From assembly GCF_900107625.1 (NCBI RefSeq), contig NZ_FNQK01000004.1, forward strand, positions 141,677 through 205,676: a DNA stretch of 64,000 nucleotides. Reading direction: 5' to 3'. Origin of the DNA: Bizionia paragorgiae. Its GTDB lineage: Bacteria; Bacteroidota; Bacteroidia; Flavobacteriales; Flavobacteriaceae. The notes below the pieces were generated by a model that was not told where the DNA came from, did no database searches, and was given only the letters and a program-made list of their open reading frames with translations. A program made the position numbers and the translations under genes. Of the stretch, positions 8,860 through 17,492 are shown piece by piece. Position 1 is the first letter of the stretch; the number at the start of each line of letters is the position of its first letter.

Positions 8860-9425
8860 TCGTAGGTATTAGGTTTTACATTCTGAAAGATATAGACTTC
8901 GGTGGCCCCGAGTCCGTATTTCTTATAATCGGCAGCATAGAATTTAACATTGTTATAGCGACCAAAAAGGTATTCCAATTCTAATTTTAGAGTCCCCTCT
9001 CCCACACCATGGATAAAAACAACCTTTTGAATTTTCTTTTTAATAGCAAATTCTAATTTATGACGTGCGGTATCCAGTTGTAAAATCTTTTTGTCATGAC
9101 TAGTCATACCGCGTTCCGATTTCACGAGTTGATGGATATGTAGGTCCACTTCCATGGTGGGTTGATAGCGCTCTTTCGCTTTTACTTTAGGTCCCTGTTT
9201 TCTTTTCTCTACAGACTTTTCACGAATTACCGTATCGAAACTTTGGTTTGAAAACACCTCTTTTTTCAAATCAGCACCACCTTGCTTCACAATTTCCGAG
9301 GCTTCAAATTGAAGCTCAAATCCATCGCGATCTTCGATAGTTATTGTACTACCACTAACCGTTGTCACTGTTCCCGAAAGATCTTCATCAAGAACAAATA
9401 CCTTATCCCCTTTTTTAAAACTCAT
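8856..9425 (-). CDS. DUF2027 and Smr domain protein
   Basis: The 189-aa protein has an N-terminal small beta domain ('FKKGDKVFVLDEDLSGTVTT', about 3-50) and a C-terminal Smr domain (about 90-185) with the VDLHIHQL and VVFIHGVGEGTLKLEL motifs. Smr domains, named after the C terminus of MutS2, are nucleic-acid-binding and often nicking endonuclease modules. In Bacteroidota this domain pair is common as a stand-alone protein of undefined role. Its start overlaps the stop of the small membrane-protein gene upstream by 4 bp, indicating coupled translation. Confidence 0.87.
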   Translation of the reverse strand: MSFKKGDKVFVLDEDLSGTVTTVSGSTITIEDRDGFELQFEASEIVKQGGADLKKEVFSNQSFDTVIREKSVEKRKQGPKVKAKERYQPTMEVDLHIHQLVKSERGMTSHDKKILQLDTARHKLEFAIKKKIQKVVFIHGVGEGTLKLELEYLFGRYNNVKFYAADYKKYGLGATEVYIFQNVKPNTYD

Positions 9426-9622
9426 TCTTCTTCAATATAAGTCGTGGTGTCCTCCTTTTCAGATTTACTAGTAATGGTACTCGATAATCTGTATATTCCA
9501 AACATTAAAACAAGTATTCCCAACACTAAAATTAATGTATTTTGTTGCTCTTCCGCATTGGCATAGATAGCAACAGCACCACCTACCACTATTAACAAGT
9601 AACTAATTGTGTTCTTCTTCAT
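9422..9622 (-). CDS. Small two-helix membrane protein
   Basis: This 66-aa protein has two hydrophobic segments (ISYLLIVVGGAVAIYA and NTLILVLGILVLMFGIY) joined by a short charged turn, and an acidic C-terminal tail ending YIEEE. I do not recognise a named family. Reality is supported by the 4-bp ATGA-type overlap with the downstream Smr-domain gene, a coupling that is rarely accidental. Confidence 0.65.
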   Translation of the reverse strand: MKKNTISYLLIVVGGAVAIYANAEEQQNTLILVLGILVLMFGIYRLSSTITSKSEKEDTTTYIEEE

Positions 9623-9731
9623 CTTTTAATTTATTACTGCTAATATATTGTTTTCTACATTTAATATTTGTAAAATATAAAATAATTACAGCGCATATAA
9701 AATGAATTTATAAAAAAACTATTTTTATATT

Positions 9732-9739
9732 TACTTTTG
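9732..9739 (+). promoter_or_regulatory. -7 promoter box TACTTTTG
   Basis: Perfect TAnnTTTG match 14 bp upstream of the DUF2752 gene start at 9754. Confidence 0.5.
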
Positions 9740-9753
9740 ATGAAACTCAATTT

Positions 9754-10038
9754 ATGTCGCTCCCAGAAGACTACATGCTACCCTGTCTTAACAAAAAACT
9801 CTTAGGTTTTGAGTGCATGGGCTGTGGCATACAACGCGGGTTATCTCTATTCTTTCAAGGGGAGTTTGTAGCCGCTTTTAAAATGTATCCTGCTATTTAT
9901 ACTTTAATACCGCTAGCACTTCTTATTCTTAGTACATTTGTTTTTAAATTTAAATACGCTAATAAAATTATTAATGCCTTAGCCATTGCTTCAGTTTTAA
10001 TAATTATTATTAGTTTTATCATCAAGAAAACCAACTAA
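9754..10038 (+). CDS. DUF2752 family membrane protein
   Basis: At 94 aa this carries the DUF2752 signature: a Cys-rich 'LPCLNKKLLGFECMGCGIQRG' region at about residues 9-29, then two transmembrane helices (about 44-62 and 70-88). Family function is unknown. The gene directly downstream, at a 12-bp gap, encodes the CCC-motif membrane protein. The two are commonly paired in this group of bacteria and very likely form an operon from the box at 9732. Confidence 0.82.
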   Translation: MSLPEDYMLPCLNKKLLGFECMGCGIQRGLSLFFQGEFVAAFKMYPAIYTLIPLALLILSTFVFKFKYANKIINALAIASVLIIIISFIIKKTN

Positions 10039-10050
10039 CAACCTTAAAGA

Positions 10051-10380
10051 ATGAAAAAAGAATTAAAACCTACATTAGTTTACGTCCTCTCTGTTATTAG
10101 TATTTTATGCTGCTGCTTTGGTGGCTTAGGTGTTTTACTAGCAGCTCCAGCATTCTATATTGCCAACAAAAAAATTAAAGATGCGCAATTAAACCCGGAT
10201 GACTATGAAGGAGATATTAATGCGATGAATACAGCAAAAATTGTTGCTTTAGTAGCACTTGCTATCAATGTCGTATATTTAATTTACTCGATTTATTTAT
10301 TATCGACAGGAGAATTTGACAAAGCTATGGAAGAATTCCAAAGAGGTTTAGAAGAAGCTCAGAACGCACAATACAGCTAA
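10051..10380 (+). CDS. CCC-motif membrane protein
   Basis: This 109-aa protein has two predicted transmembrane helices and the triple-cysteine motif ILCCCFGGLGVLLAAPAFY at about residues 18-36, followed by 'IANKKI'. These are hallmarks of the flavobacterial CCC-motif membrane protein family. The C terminus (about 85-109) is a charged helix rich in Glu and Gln. No biochemical role is known. It is the last gene of the pair with DUF2752 and is followed by a strong terminator. Confidence 0.8.
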   Translation: MKKELKPTLVYVLSVISILCCCFGGLGVLLAAPAFYIANKKIKDAQLNPDDYEGDINAMNTAKIVALVALAINVVYLIYSIYLLSTGEFDKAMEEFQRGLEEAQNAQYS

Positions 10381-10402
10381 TTAGTTAGCAGGTATTTTGC
10401 AT

Positions 10403-10442
10403 AAAAAAATGCGACCTATATCTAAATAGGTCGCATTTTTTT
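10403..10442. terminator. Bidirectional terminator
   Basis: An 11-bp perfect GC-containing stem (ATGCGACCTAT at 10409-10419 with 10426-10436) lies between an A-run and a T-run. It can end both the CCC-motif gene and the convergent rocD. Confidence 0.85.
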
Positions 10443-10460
10443 ATTTATAAGGTTTCGAGA

Positions 10461-11705
10461 TTATTTTTCGAAAGTCTTTAGTGTTTTAGTTATAATAGAA
10501 ACACAGTCTAATAATTGCTCTTCAGTCATTACTAAAGGTGGTGCAAAACGAATAATATTTCCATGAGTTGGTTTAGCTAACAATCCGTTATCGCGTAATG
10601 CTAAACAGATGTTCCAAGCCGTATCACTATCTTCAGAATCGTTAATTATAATTGCATTTAATAACCCTTTACCTCTTACTGTAGTTACAATATTTGAAGT
10701 CTCGATAAATTTCTGCATTTCAGCTCTAAACAATTGTCCTAAAGTCTCAGCACGTTCTGCTAAGTTTTCATCTTTAACAACTTCTAAAGCAGCAATCGCT
10801 ACAGCAGCAGCAATCGGGTTTCCTCCATAAGTACTACCATGGTTTCCAGGGCGAATTACACCCATAATGTTATCATTAGCTAATACAGCAGATACAGGAT
10901 AAGCTCCTCCAGATAACGCTTTACCTAAGATAAGGATATCAGCTTTTACTTTTTCATGATCTATAGCTAATAGTCTTCCCGTACGCGCGATTCCTGTTTG
11001 AACTTCATCGGCAATAAATAAAACATTATGTTTTTCACATAAGGCTTTAGCTTTTGTTAGGTACCCTTCTGACGGTACATAAACACCAGCTTCCCCTTGA
11101 ATAGGCTCTACTAGAAAACCAGCAATATTTTTATTACTTTCTAAAGCCTCTTCTAAAGCTTTAAGGTTATCGTATTCAATTTTTATAAACCCTTTTGTAT
11201 AGGGTCCGAAATTTTTACGCGCTACAGGATCGTTAGAAAACGAGATGATGGTTGTTGTACGTCCGTGAAAGTTATTCTCACACACGATAATTTCCGCTTC
11301 ATTTTCATCTATTCCTTTTACTTCGTAAGCCCATTTTCTACAGATTTTTAAAGCTGTTTCCACCGCTTCAGCACCTGTATTCATTGGTAATAATTTATCG
11401 AAATTAAATGTTTCTGAGGCAAATTTTTCGAATTTACCAAGCATATCGTTATAAAACGCTCTAGACGTTAAACTTAATGTTTGTGCTTGTTTAGTCATAG
11501 CATCCACAATTTTTGGATGACAGTGACCTTGGTTAACTGCAGAATAAGCAGATAAAAAGTCGTAGTACTTTTTGCCTTCAACATCCCAAACGTGTACCCC
11601 TTCTCCCTTGCTTAATACAACTGGTAGTGGGTGATAATTGTGGGCTCCGTATTTGTTTTCTAAGTCTATCGCTTGTTGCGATGTTAATTGTTCTAAAACA
11701 GCCAT
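10461..11705 (-). CDS. rocD: Ornithine-oxo-acid transaminase
   Basis: The enzyme moves the delta-amino group of ornithine to 2-oxoglutarate, giving glutamate semialdehyde, in arginine/ornithine breakdown or proline formation. It is a 414-aa class III PLP aminotransferase. Visible motifs are [16 protein letters not shown], the cofactor Asp in [15 protein letters not shown], and the PLP lysine in [18 protein letters not shown]. The start fits: [23 protein letters not shown] is the usual N terminus of ornithine aminotransferase, including the Tyr-containing YGAHNYHP segment. No arginase or rocA gene lies nearby. Confidence 0.95.
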   Translation of the reverse strand: MAVLEQLTSQQAIDLENKYGAHNYHPLPVVLSKGEGVHVWDVEGKKYYDFLSAYSAVNQGHCHPKIVDAMTKQAQTLSLTSRAFYNDMLGKFEKFASETFNFDKLLPMNTGAEAVETALKICRKWAYEVKGIDENEAEIIVCENNFHGRTTTIISFSNDPVARKNFGPYTKGFIKIEYDNLKALEEALESNKNIAGFLVEPIQGEAGVYVPSEGYLTKAKALCEKHNVLFIADEVQTGIARTGRLLAIDHEKVKADILILGKALSGGAYPVSAVLANDNIMGVIRPGNHGSTYGGNPIAAAVAIAALEVVKDENLAERAETLGQLFRAEMQKFIETSNIVTTVRGKGLLNAIIINDSEDSDTAWNICLALRDNGLLAKPTHGNIIRFAPPLVMTEEQLLDCVSIITKTLKTFEK

Positions 11706-12023
11706 TATAATGGAATTTTAATTTAAAAAAAAGGTTATTCCTTCTTTGAGAATACGTTTAAATTATCCTCACCGGAGAGAAATCATCCGTGAATGCTGCA
11801 AATTACTAAATCTGATTGCCAAATCAAATAATTTATAAAACTGTTATCATAATTTTAACGCTCGAAACGCCATTATTTAACATCTTAAAGCACTAATAAC
11901 AAACGAACTATACTCCCGTACTAACAATAAGAAATAAGATAACTTTTAAGAAAAACAGGTATTATCTTGCATTTTTTGGATTGTAATGATTAAATAATAT
12001 AAAAAGAAAGTATTTTTGTGCCT
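11706..12023. other. Divergent intergenic region rocD / rlmD
   Basis: This AT-rich spacer of 318 bp must hold the rocD promoter, for which I see no perfect -7 box, and the rlmD promoter at its right end. No small ORF or stable hairpin stands out. Confidence 0.5.
12011..12018 (+). promoter_or_regulatory. -7 promoter box TATTTTTG abutting rlmD
   Basis: Perfect TAnnTTTG match ending 5 bp before the ATG at 12024. If the start site lies 4-6 bp after the box, the mRNA would be nearly leaderless. Confidence 0.5.
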
Positions 12024-13436
12024 ATGTCAAGAAGAAAAACTAAAAAGCAAATTTTTACTAACGTAGAAGTTTTAGATGCAGCAGCAAAAGGAAAAACGGT
12101 AGCAAAAGCACCTGATGGTAAAGTGATATTTATATCTAATGCCGTACCTGGTGATATTGTAGATGTGCAAACTTTTAAAAAGCGAAAAGCTTTTTTTGAA
12201 GGTAAAGCGACTGTTTTTCATAAATTAAGCGAAAAACGTACCACCCCAGAATGTGAACATTTTGGAACTTGTGGGGGATGCAAATGGCAAGATATGGCCT
12301 ATGAGCACCAATTATATTATAAGCAAAATGAAGTCACCAATAACCTAACCCGTATTGGACATATCGAATTGCCGGAAGTGACTCCTATTTTAGGATCTGC
12401 AAAACAGTATTTTTACAGAAATAAAATGGAGTTTTCATTTAGCGACTCACGATGGTTAACCCTTGAAGAGGTGCAATCGGACCGAGATTTAGGTGATAGA
12501 AACGCTTTAGGATTTCATATTCCAGGGATGTGGGATAAGATATTAGATATTAATAAGTGCCACTTACAAGCCGATCCGTCGAACGCCATTAGAAACAGCG
12601 TAAAAGCATTTGCTATAGATCACGGTTTGGAGTTTTTTAATACGAGAAACCAAACAGGACTATTGCGAACAATGATGATTCGTACCTCGTCTACAGGAGA
12701 TATTATGATCCTTATTCAGTTTTTTAAGGAAGATAAAGAAAAGCGTGAGTTATTATTAGATCACCTTGCTGAAACCTTCCCTGAGATTACCTCTTTACAA
12801 TATGTAATTAACGGTAAAGCAAACGATACCATTTACGATCAAGAGGTGATTTGCTATAAAGGACAAGATCATATTTTTGAAGAAATGGAAGGCTTGAAAT
12901 TTAAGATTAATGCCAAATCATTTTACCAAACCAATTCTGATCAAGCTTACGAATTATACAAACTAACGCGTGAATTTGCCGATTTACAAGGCGACGAACT
13001 GGTTTACGATTTATATACAGGAACAGGGACTATTGCGCAATTTGTTGCTAAAAAAGCTAAAAAAGTTATTGGTGTGGAAGCCGTACCAGATGCGATTACT
13101 GCAGCAAAAGAAAACGCACAATTTAACGGCATTTCTAACGTTGAGTTTTATGTGGGTGATATGAAAAATGTGTTTAACGCCGATTTTATAAATACTCACG
13201 GACAGCCGGACGTTATTATTACCGACCCTCCAAGAGATGGTATGCATAAAGATGTCGTGCAACAAATTCTTAATATCGCTCCTAAAAAAGTGGTTTATGT
13301 AAGTTGTAATAGTGCTACGCAAGCTAGGGATTTGGAATTAATGGATGCGCAGTATAAAGTAACAAAAACCCAAGCCGTAGATATGTTTCCACAAACACAT
13401 CACGTTGAAAACATTGTGCTTTTAGAAAAAAGATAA
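12024..13436 (+). CDS. rlmD: 23S rRNA (uracil1939-C5)-methyltransferase
   Basis: RlmD methylates U1939 of 23S rRNA and belongs to the TrmA/RumA family. The 470-aa protein has an N-terminal TRAM-like domain (about 10-65) and a probable 4Fe-4S cluster site with Cys77, Cys83 and Cys86. The Rossmann-like methyltransferase domain includes YDLYTGTGTIAQFVA, DPPRDGMH and the catalytic-cysteine motif VSCN. An in-frame GTG at 12018 sits inside the promoter box, so ATG 12024 is preferred. Downstream are DUF6452 and DUF6048 genes in the same direction. The enzyme could also modify U747 (RlmC type), but RlmD is the usual name for this group. Confidence 0.94.
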   Translation: MSRRKTKKQIFTNVEVLDAAAKGKTVAKAPDGKVIFISNAVPGDIVDVQTFKKRKAFFEGKATVFHKLSEKRTTPECEHFGTCGGCKWQDMAYEHQLYYKQNEVTNNLTRIGHIELPEVTPILGSAKQYFYRNKMEFSFSDSRWLTLEEVQSDRDLGDRNALGFHIPGMWDKILDINKCHLQADPSNAIRNSVKAFAIDHGLEFFNTRNQTGLLRTMMIRTSSTGDIMILIQFFKEDKEKRELLLDHLAETFPEITSLQYVINGKANDTIYDQEVICYKGQDHIFEEMEGLKFKINAKSFYQTNSDQAYELYKLTREFADLQGDELVYDLYTGTGTIAQFVAKKAKKVIGVEAVPDAITAAKENAQFNGISNVEFYVGDMKNVFNADFINTHGQPDVIITDPPRDGMHKDVVQQILNIAPKKVVYVSCNSATQARDLELMDAQYKVTKTQAVDMFPQTHHVENIVLLEKR

Positions 13437-13467
13437 TTTATAATTAATAGCAGAAAATCTGAGTCTT

Positions 13468-14010
13468 TTGAGAAAAATAACAGCCTTACTTCTACTCGTT
13501 TTAACCCTTACATTAAGTTGTGAGCGCGACGATATTTGCTCTGGAGAAACGCCAACCACGCCGCGATTAATTATCTCTTTTTTAGATTTAACAACGATAA
13601 ACTTAGAAAACCCTAAAAACGTCAATTTTTTTAGGGTAGAAACGGTCGATGACTTGCGTGTGTTAGATGTTTATAATGGTACAGCCGCTGCCGACAGCGT
13701 TATACTGCCACTAAAAACGACCGACTCGATAACCCAATACCGTATGTATAAGGACTATGCCATTTCTAATAATGGCACTCCAAACGACCCGTCGGATGAT
13801 TTTATTACTGGGAATCCAGATGTTATTACTATAGAATACGCTACCGAAGACGTTTACGTTTCTAAAGCTTGTGGTTATAAGTCTATTTTTAAAAACATAA
13901 CAATAACGGTTGAAGATGATGGTGATAACTGGATCGAAGTCATACAATCGGTAAACGATAATCAAACTATAGAAAATGAAGATACCCCACACTTTAACAT
14001 ATTTCATTAG
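13468..14010 (+). CDS. DUF6452 family lipoprotein (UUG start)
   Basis: This 180-aa lipoprotein begins with TTG: only that start keeps the signal peptide RKITALLLLVLTLTLSC with the lipidated Cys at about residue 18, followed by ERDD. The remainder is beta-rich, with acidic loops and a Cys (KACGYKS) near residue 137. The pattern corresponds to the flavobacterial family DUF6452, of unknown function. It sits 31 bp after rlmD, and its 3' end overlaps the DUF6048 gene by 35 bp, so the two envelope proteins are likely made together. Confidence 0.8.
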   Translation: MRKITALLLLVLTLTLSCERDDICSGETPTTPRLIISFLDLTTINLENPKNVNFFRVETVDDLRVLDVYNGTAAADSVILPLKTTDSITQYRMYKDYAISNNGTPNDPSDDFITGNPDVITIEYATEDVYVSKACGYKSIFKNITITVEDDGDNWIEVIQSVNDNQTIENEDTPHFNIFH

Positions 14011-14707
14011 TACAGTAGTCTTACTGTTGTTTTGTGTTACTGTAAATGCGCAAGATCAAAATACGCCTGAAAATACACCTAGCGATTCGCTGGTTGTAAA
14101 ACAAAAGTATGGCTTACGATTAGGTGGAGATATTAGTAAGCTAGTACGTTCTTTTTTAGATGAGGAGTATACAGGTTTTGAAATTAATGGGGACTACCGA
14201 TTAACAAAAAATTGGTATGTTGCTGGTGAGTTGGGTACCGAAGAAAAAACAAGTAGTAACGACTTTTTAAGCACGACGGCAAACGGTAGTTATTTTAAGG
14301 CCGGGTTTGATTATAATATGTATGAGAACTGGCTAGATATGGAAAACATGATTTACAGTGGTTTCCGAGTGGGCGCTAGTACTTTTTCTCAACAACGCAA
14401 TAGCTACACGGTATATAGTACAAATCAGTTTTGGGCCCCACAATTCACTTCTAACGAAGTGGAGAAGTTTAGCGGCCTTACAGCTATTTGGGCCGAACTG
14501 ATAATGGGAATAAAGGCCGAGGTCTTAACCAATTTATTTGTAGGCATTCAAGCGCAATTAAAATTTTCGATTTCTGAAGATACCCCAGAAAATTTTGGTA
14601 ATAATTATATTCCAGGTTTTGGAAAGACTTATGATGGTAGTAAAATTGGTGCTGGTTATGGGTATACTGTTTCTTACCTGATTCCTATTTTTAAGAAAAA
14701 CAAGTAA
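13976..14707 (+). CDS. DUF6048 family outer-membrane-like protein
   Basis: A 243-aa protein with a Sec signal peptide (about 1-25, ending VNAQ) and a beta-strand-rich body. The phrase 'KYGLRLGGDISKLVRSFLD' and alternating aromatic strands such as NWYVAGELGTEEKT suggest a small beta-barrel near the envelope. It is assigned to DUF6048, whose members sit after DUF6452 genes in related genomes. The 35-bp overlap with the preceding gene in another frame is unusually long for coupled genes. Function unknown. Confidence 0.78.
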   Translation: MKIPHTLTYFISTVVLLLFCVTVNAQDQNTPENTPSDSLVVKQKYGLRLGGDISKLVRSFLDEEYTGFEINGDYRLTKNWYVAGELGTEEKTSSNDFLSTTANGSYFKAGFDYNMYENWLDMENMIYSGFRVGASTFSQQRNSYTVYSTNQFWAPQFTSNEVEKFSGLTAIWAELIMGIKAEVLTNLFVGIQAQLKFSISEDTPENFGNNYIPGFGKTYDGSKIGAGYGYTVSYLIPIFKKNK

Positions 14708-14712
14708 CCCTC

Positions 14713-15780
14713 TTATAAAAAGCGCTTTACAAGACTCTGCTCTACCCGCTTTAGCACTTCTGAAGCGACATACACAATAATCAGAAAAACCAGAGCAAAG
14801 ACATAGATAAAGACATCCGATTCGTATTTATTAATCTGATATACCCACGGACTTCTCAAAAAGCCATTTAAAGCAAACATATACATAGCCAACCCTCCAG
14901 TGTATACTATAAAGGCATACATCTTACCTTGTGATAGTCGCGAAAGTTTTAAGAGTAAAGGCACAATTATAAGAATAAAGGCGAGCTGAGAAAAATTCCA
15001 AAAGAACTCAAAATACTGCCCCAAAATAAAAATTACTATAAGGGGTAAAACCATAGCTTTATACCTGAAATTGTAAGTTTTATCTTTGTTATACGCTAAA
15101 AGCATTCCAAATACAAACACCGGTAAGTTGCCTAAAAAATTATAGTATAGACTTAATTTTTGTGCTACAAAAAAATCATTGGTCGTTATAATAATCACGT
15201 ACGACAGCAGCATTACTGCGACGAGTCCGTAACGATAACGATGATGGAGTTTCACTAAAAAGAAAAAGCAGACATACAACTGAATAATCATAGCATAAAA
15301 CCAATACGGTCCGCTAACCACGAAAATTTTCCCTGGAATCCAATTCGCTAGTAAGGTATAACGCAACAGCAAATCTGTAATCGTTTGCATAGAAAAATCG
15401 CGTCCAAAAATAACATAGGTATAAACCAGTAAGCCTAAAATCGCTAAGGTAAAAACGGGATATAATTTTAAGATCCGTTTTTTCATAAATGGCACAAGGC
15501 TTAACTGTTTATGACCATACGCCACCGTTAAACCGTAGCCACTACAAAATATAAACAGTTGCACACCGTAATGTCCGAAATAAGAAAACAGGTGTTTAAT
15601 AACATTGCCAAAGTCTAAAGTCATAGCAGACAAGAAGGTGTTATATACCTCTCGAGAGTAGCTGAACTCATTTTCTCCTATCATAGGTTTTACCCAATGC
15701 AAAAAATTATGACATACAATAAGTAAAATACCAATGCCTTTAAGATACAAGGTTTCGGTTTTTGATATTTTATTAATCAT
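14713..15780 (-). CDS. Acyltransferase 3 family membrane protein
   Basis: This 355-aa integral membrane protein has about ten hydrophobic helices. Near the N terminus (about 17-30) is a LLIVCHNFLHW segment with the conserved His that acts as catalytic base in acyltransferase 3 proteins, and FSYFGHYGVQLFIFCSGYG follows at about 65-85. The family transfers acetyl or succinyl groups to surface polysaccharides, lipids or other exported molecules. Its neighbour is a phosphoethanolamine-type transferase gene 63 bp upstream on the same strand, which favours a role in envelope modification. The acceptor cannot be read from the sequence. Confidence 0.85.
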   Translation of the reverse strand: MINKISKTETLYLKGIGILLIVCHNFLHWVKPMIGENEFSYSREVYNTFLSAMTLDFGNVIKHLFSYFGHYGVQLFIFCSGYGLTVAYGHKQLSLVPFMKKRILKLYPVFTLAILGLLVYTYVIFGRDFSMQTITDLLLRYTLLANWIPGKIFVVSGPYWFYAMIIQLYVCFFFLVKLHHRYRYGLVAVMLLSYVIIITTNDFFVAQKLSLYYNFLGNLPVFVFGMLLAYNKDKTYNFRYKAMVLPLIVIFILGQYFEFFWNFSQLAFILIIVPLLLKLSRLSQGKMYAFIVYTGGLAMYMFALNGFLRSPWVYQINKYESDVFIYVFALVFLIIVYVASEVLKRVEQSLVKRFL

Positions 15781-15843
15781 TGTTTTTGTATTTATGCGCT
15801 CTAAAGTACAGTAATTTATTTGGAATTATAAAGGGTAGCCTAT

Positions 15844-17481
15844 TTACAATTCATCATAAAACCTACCGTGGCGCAATTGGCGTCTTTTCACTTTAAAATC
15901 ACTACTAAATATACTTTTAGTACTATCGACACCCTTGGCACTAACTTGAATTAAATCGGAAAAACTATGAGTAAAATCTTCTAATGCATAGGGTTTACTC
16001 GAGTTTCTAGAAGTCGCTTCTATATGTTGTGGATGCTTTTTTTTATACGCTTCCGAAAACCAGGCTATAAAAGGAACATCGTGCATTGGTCGCGTTGCTT
16101 TACTACCGTGATGCCCTATAAAATCGATGGTATCAAAGACTTCATCACCATGGTCTGAAAAATAAACCACAAAACTAGGTTGATCTGCAGTTCTAACTGT
16201 TTCTATAATCTCGCGTACAACATAATCATTATAACGCACGGCATTATCGTATTCGTTTACCTTTAATTCGGAATAGGCGGTTTTATACTTTGTCCGTTCG
16301 TTGACACCCGAAAAATAATTAAATGTTTCTGGATAGCGTTTTTTATACAAACGGTGCGTGCCTATTAAATGCAAGAAAATAAGTTTTCTCTCGCCAGGCC
16401 TTTGAAGTGCCTTTTTAAGCTCTGGGAGTACATTCTCATCATAGATAGCATAATTATAGCTATCGGTAGCCAAAAACTGAGTCTGCTGTGCTGCACTACC
16501 AATTATTGTTGGTATACTCTCGGTAAACCCAACAGGTTCTTGATTAGATATCCAATGGGTAGTAAACCCCGCTGCGTTTGCCAACTGCACAACCGAAAAG
16601 TTAGTCTCATGTTGTGGCGTTTCAAAACTATTTAAGGTTAGGTTTTTCTCCAAAGAGCGAATCGTCATAACATGTGGGGAGATGGCATCTTCAAAAATAA
16701 AAAGCTCGTCTTTTATTTCTTTAAGTAACGGATTGGTGGGACGGTTATAACCATAGAGTTCCATATGCCAACGTGAAGTGGCCTCTCCTATAATAACGAC
16801 ACCTATTTTTGGTAGTGTATCTTGCCTGGTAATAGATACATTTTCTGAGGTCGTTTGTGCGAGATCTGATTGTACATTTTTCTTTGCTTCCGCATATTCC
16901 TTATAAGATTTTGATACGGTAAATACCAAACTATGATCTTTAAAAGAGCGGTTTAAAAAGTAGACACACAACAGCATCAATACCAATATAGCACTTCTAA
17001 AACCAGTAGAATTATGGTCAAGCTTGAAAACGGATATAGCCTTATTTTTAAAAACCAGATAGGCACTAGCTATTAGTATAGGAATAAGAAAAAGAAGGCT
17101 AATTACTACGACCTCGCCATTGACATAACCCGCTAAAAATTCTGAAGCTTCATTTTTGTTTGTTTCAAAGAGCACAAATAAAGAAGACCCGCTAATTTTT
17201 ACACCAAAAACGGCATAAAAAATCAGTTTTATACTCGCAAAAAACCCGAGAATACCCAGTAATATTACGAAAGTCCATTTTTTTAGCCTAGGGGACTCAA
17301 TCAATAAAACGGCTCCTATACTTATAGAAGTGAATAAAAACAGGGTCCCCAGCTCTTTGTAATAATCGGCTTTTAAAGGAATAACTAGCGCCCCAATAAT
17401 AACAAACAACACCAAGGGATAGCCCAATACTAGCGCGCTACGGACTATTGGTGGAAGGTGTGATTTAAGACGCTTAAGCAT
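15844..17481 (-). CDS. Phosphoethanolamine transferase-like sulfatase-fold protein
   Basis: The 545-aa protein has four or five N-terminal membrane helices (to about residue 180) and a periplasmic alkaline-phosphatase/sulfatase-fold domain. Motifs are VVIIGEATSRWHMELYGYN with the nucleophilic Thr, VYFSDHGDEVFD and FIGHHGSKATRPMHDVPFIAW with metal-binding Asp and His residues. EptA/EptB/CptA-type enzymes with this layout transfer phosphoethanolamine from phosphatidylethanolamine to lipid A, core sugars or proteins. Such enzymes can reduce cationic-peptide binding, but that is not evident here. It lies 11 bp after the THUMP methyltransferase gene, likely in one transcript with it. Confidence 0.87.
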   Translation of the reverse strand: MLKRLKSHLPPIVRSALVLGYPLVLFVIIGALVIPLKADYYKELGTLFLFTSISIGAVLLIESPRLKKWTFVILLGILGFFASIKLIFYAVFGVKISGSSLFVLFETNKNEASEFLAGYVNGEVVVISLLFLIPILIASAYLVFKNKAISVFKLDHNSTGFRSAILVLMLLCVYFLNRSFKDHSLVFTVSKSYKEYAEAKKNVQSDLAQTTSENVSITRQDTLPKIGVVIIGEATSRWHMELYGYNRPTNPLLKEIKDELFIFEDAISPHVMTIRSLEKNLTLNSFETPQHETNFSVVQLANAAGFTTHWISNQEPVGFTESIPTIIGSAAQQTQFLATDSYNYAIYDENVLPELKKALQRPGERKLIFLHLIGTHRLYKKRYPETFNYFSGVNERTKYKTAYSELKVNEYDNAVRYNDYVVREIIETVRTADQPSFVVYFSDHGDEVFDTIDFIGHHGSKATRPMHDVPFIAWFSEAYKKKHPQHIEATSRNSSKPYALEDFTHSFSDLIQVSAKGVDSTKSIFSSDFKVKRRQLRHGRFYDEL

Positions 17482-17492
17482 AGAAAAAACCT

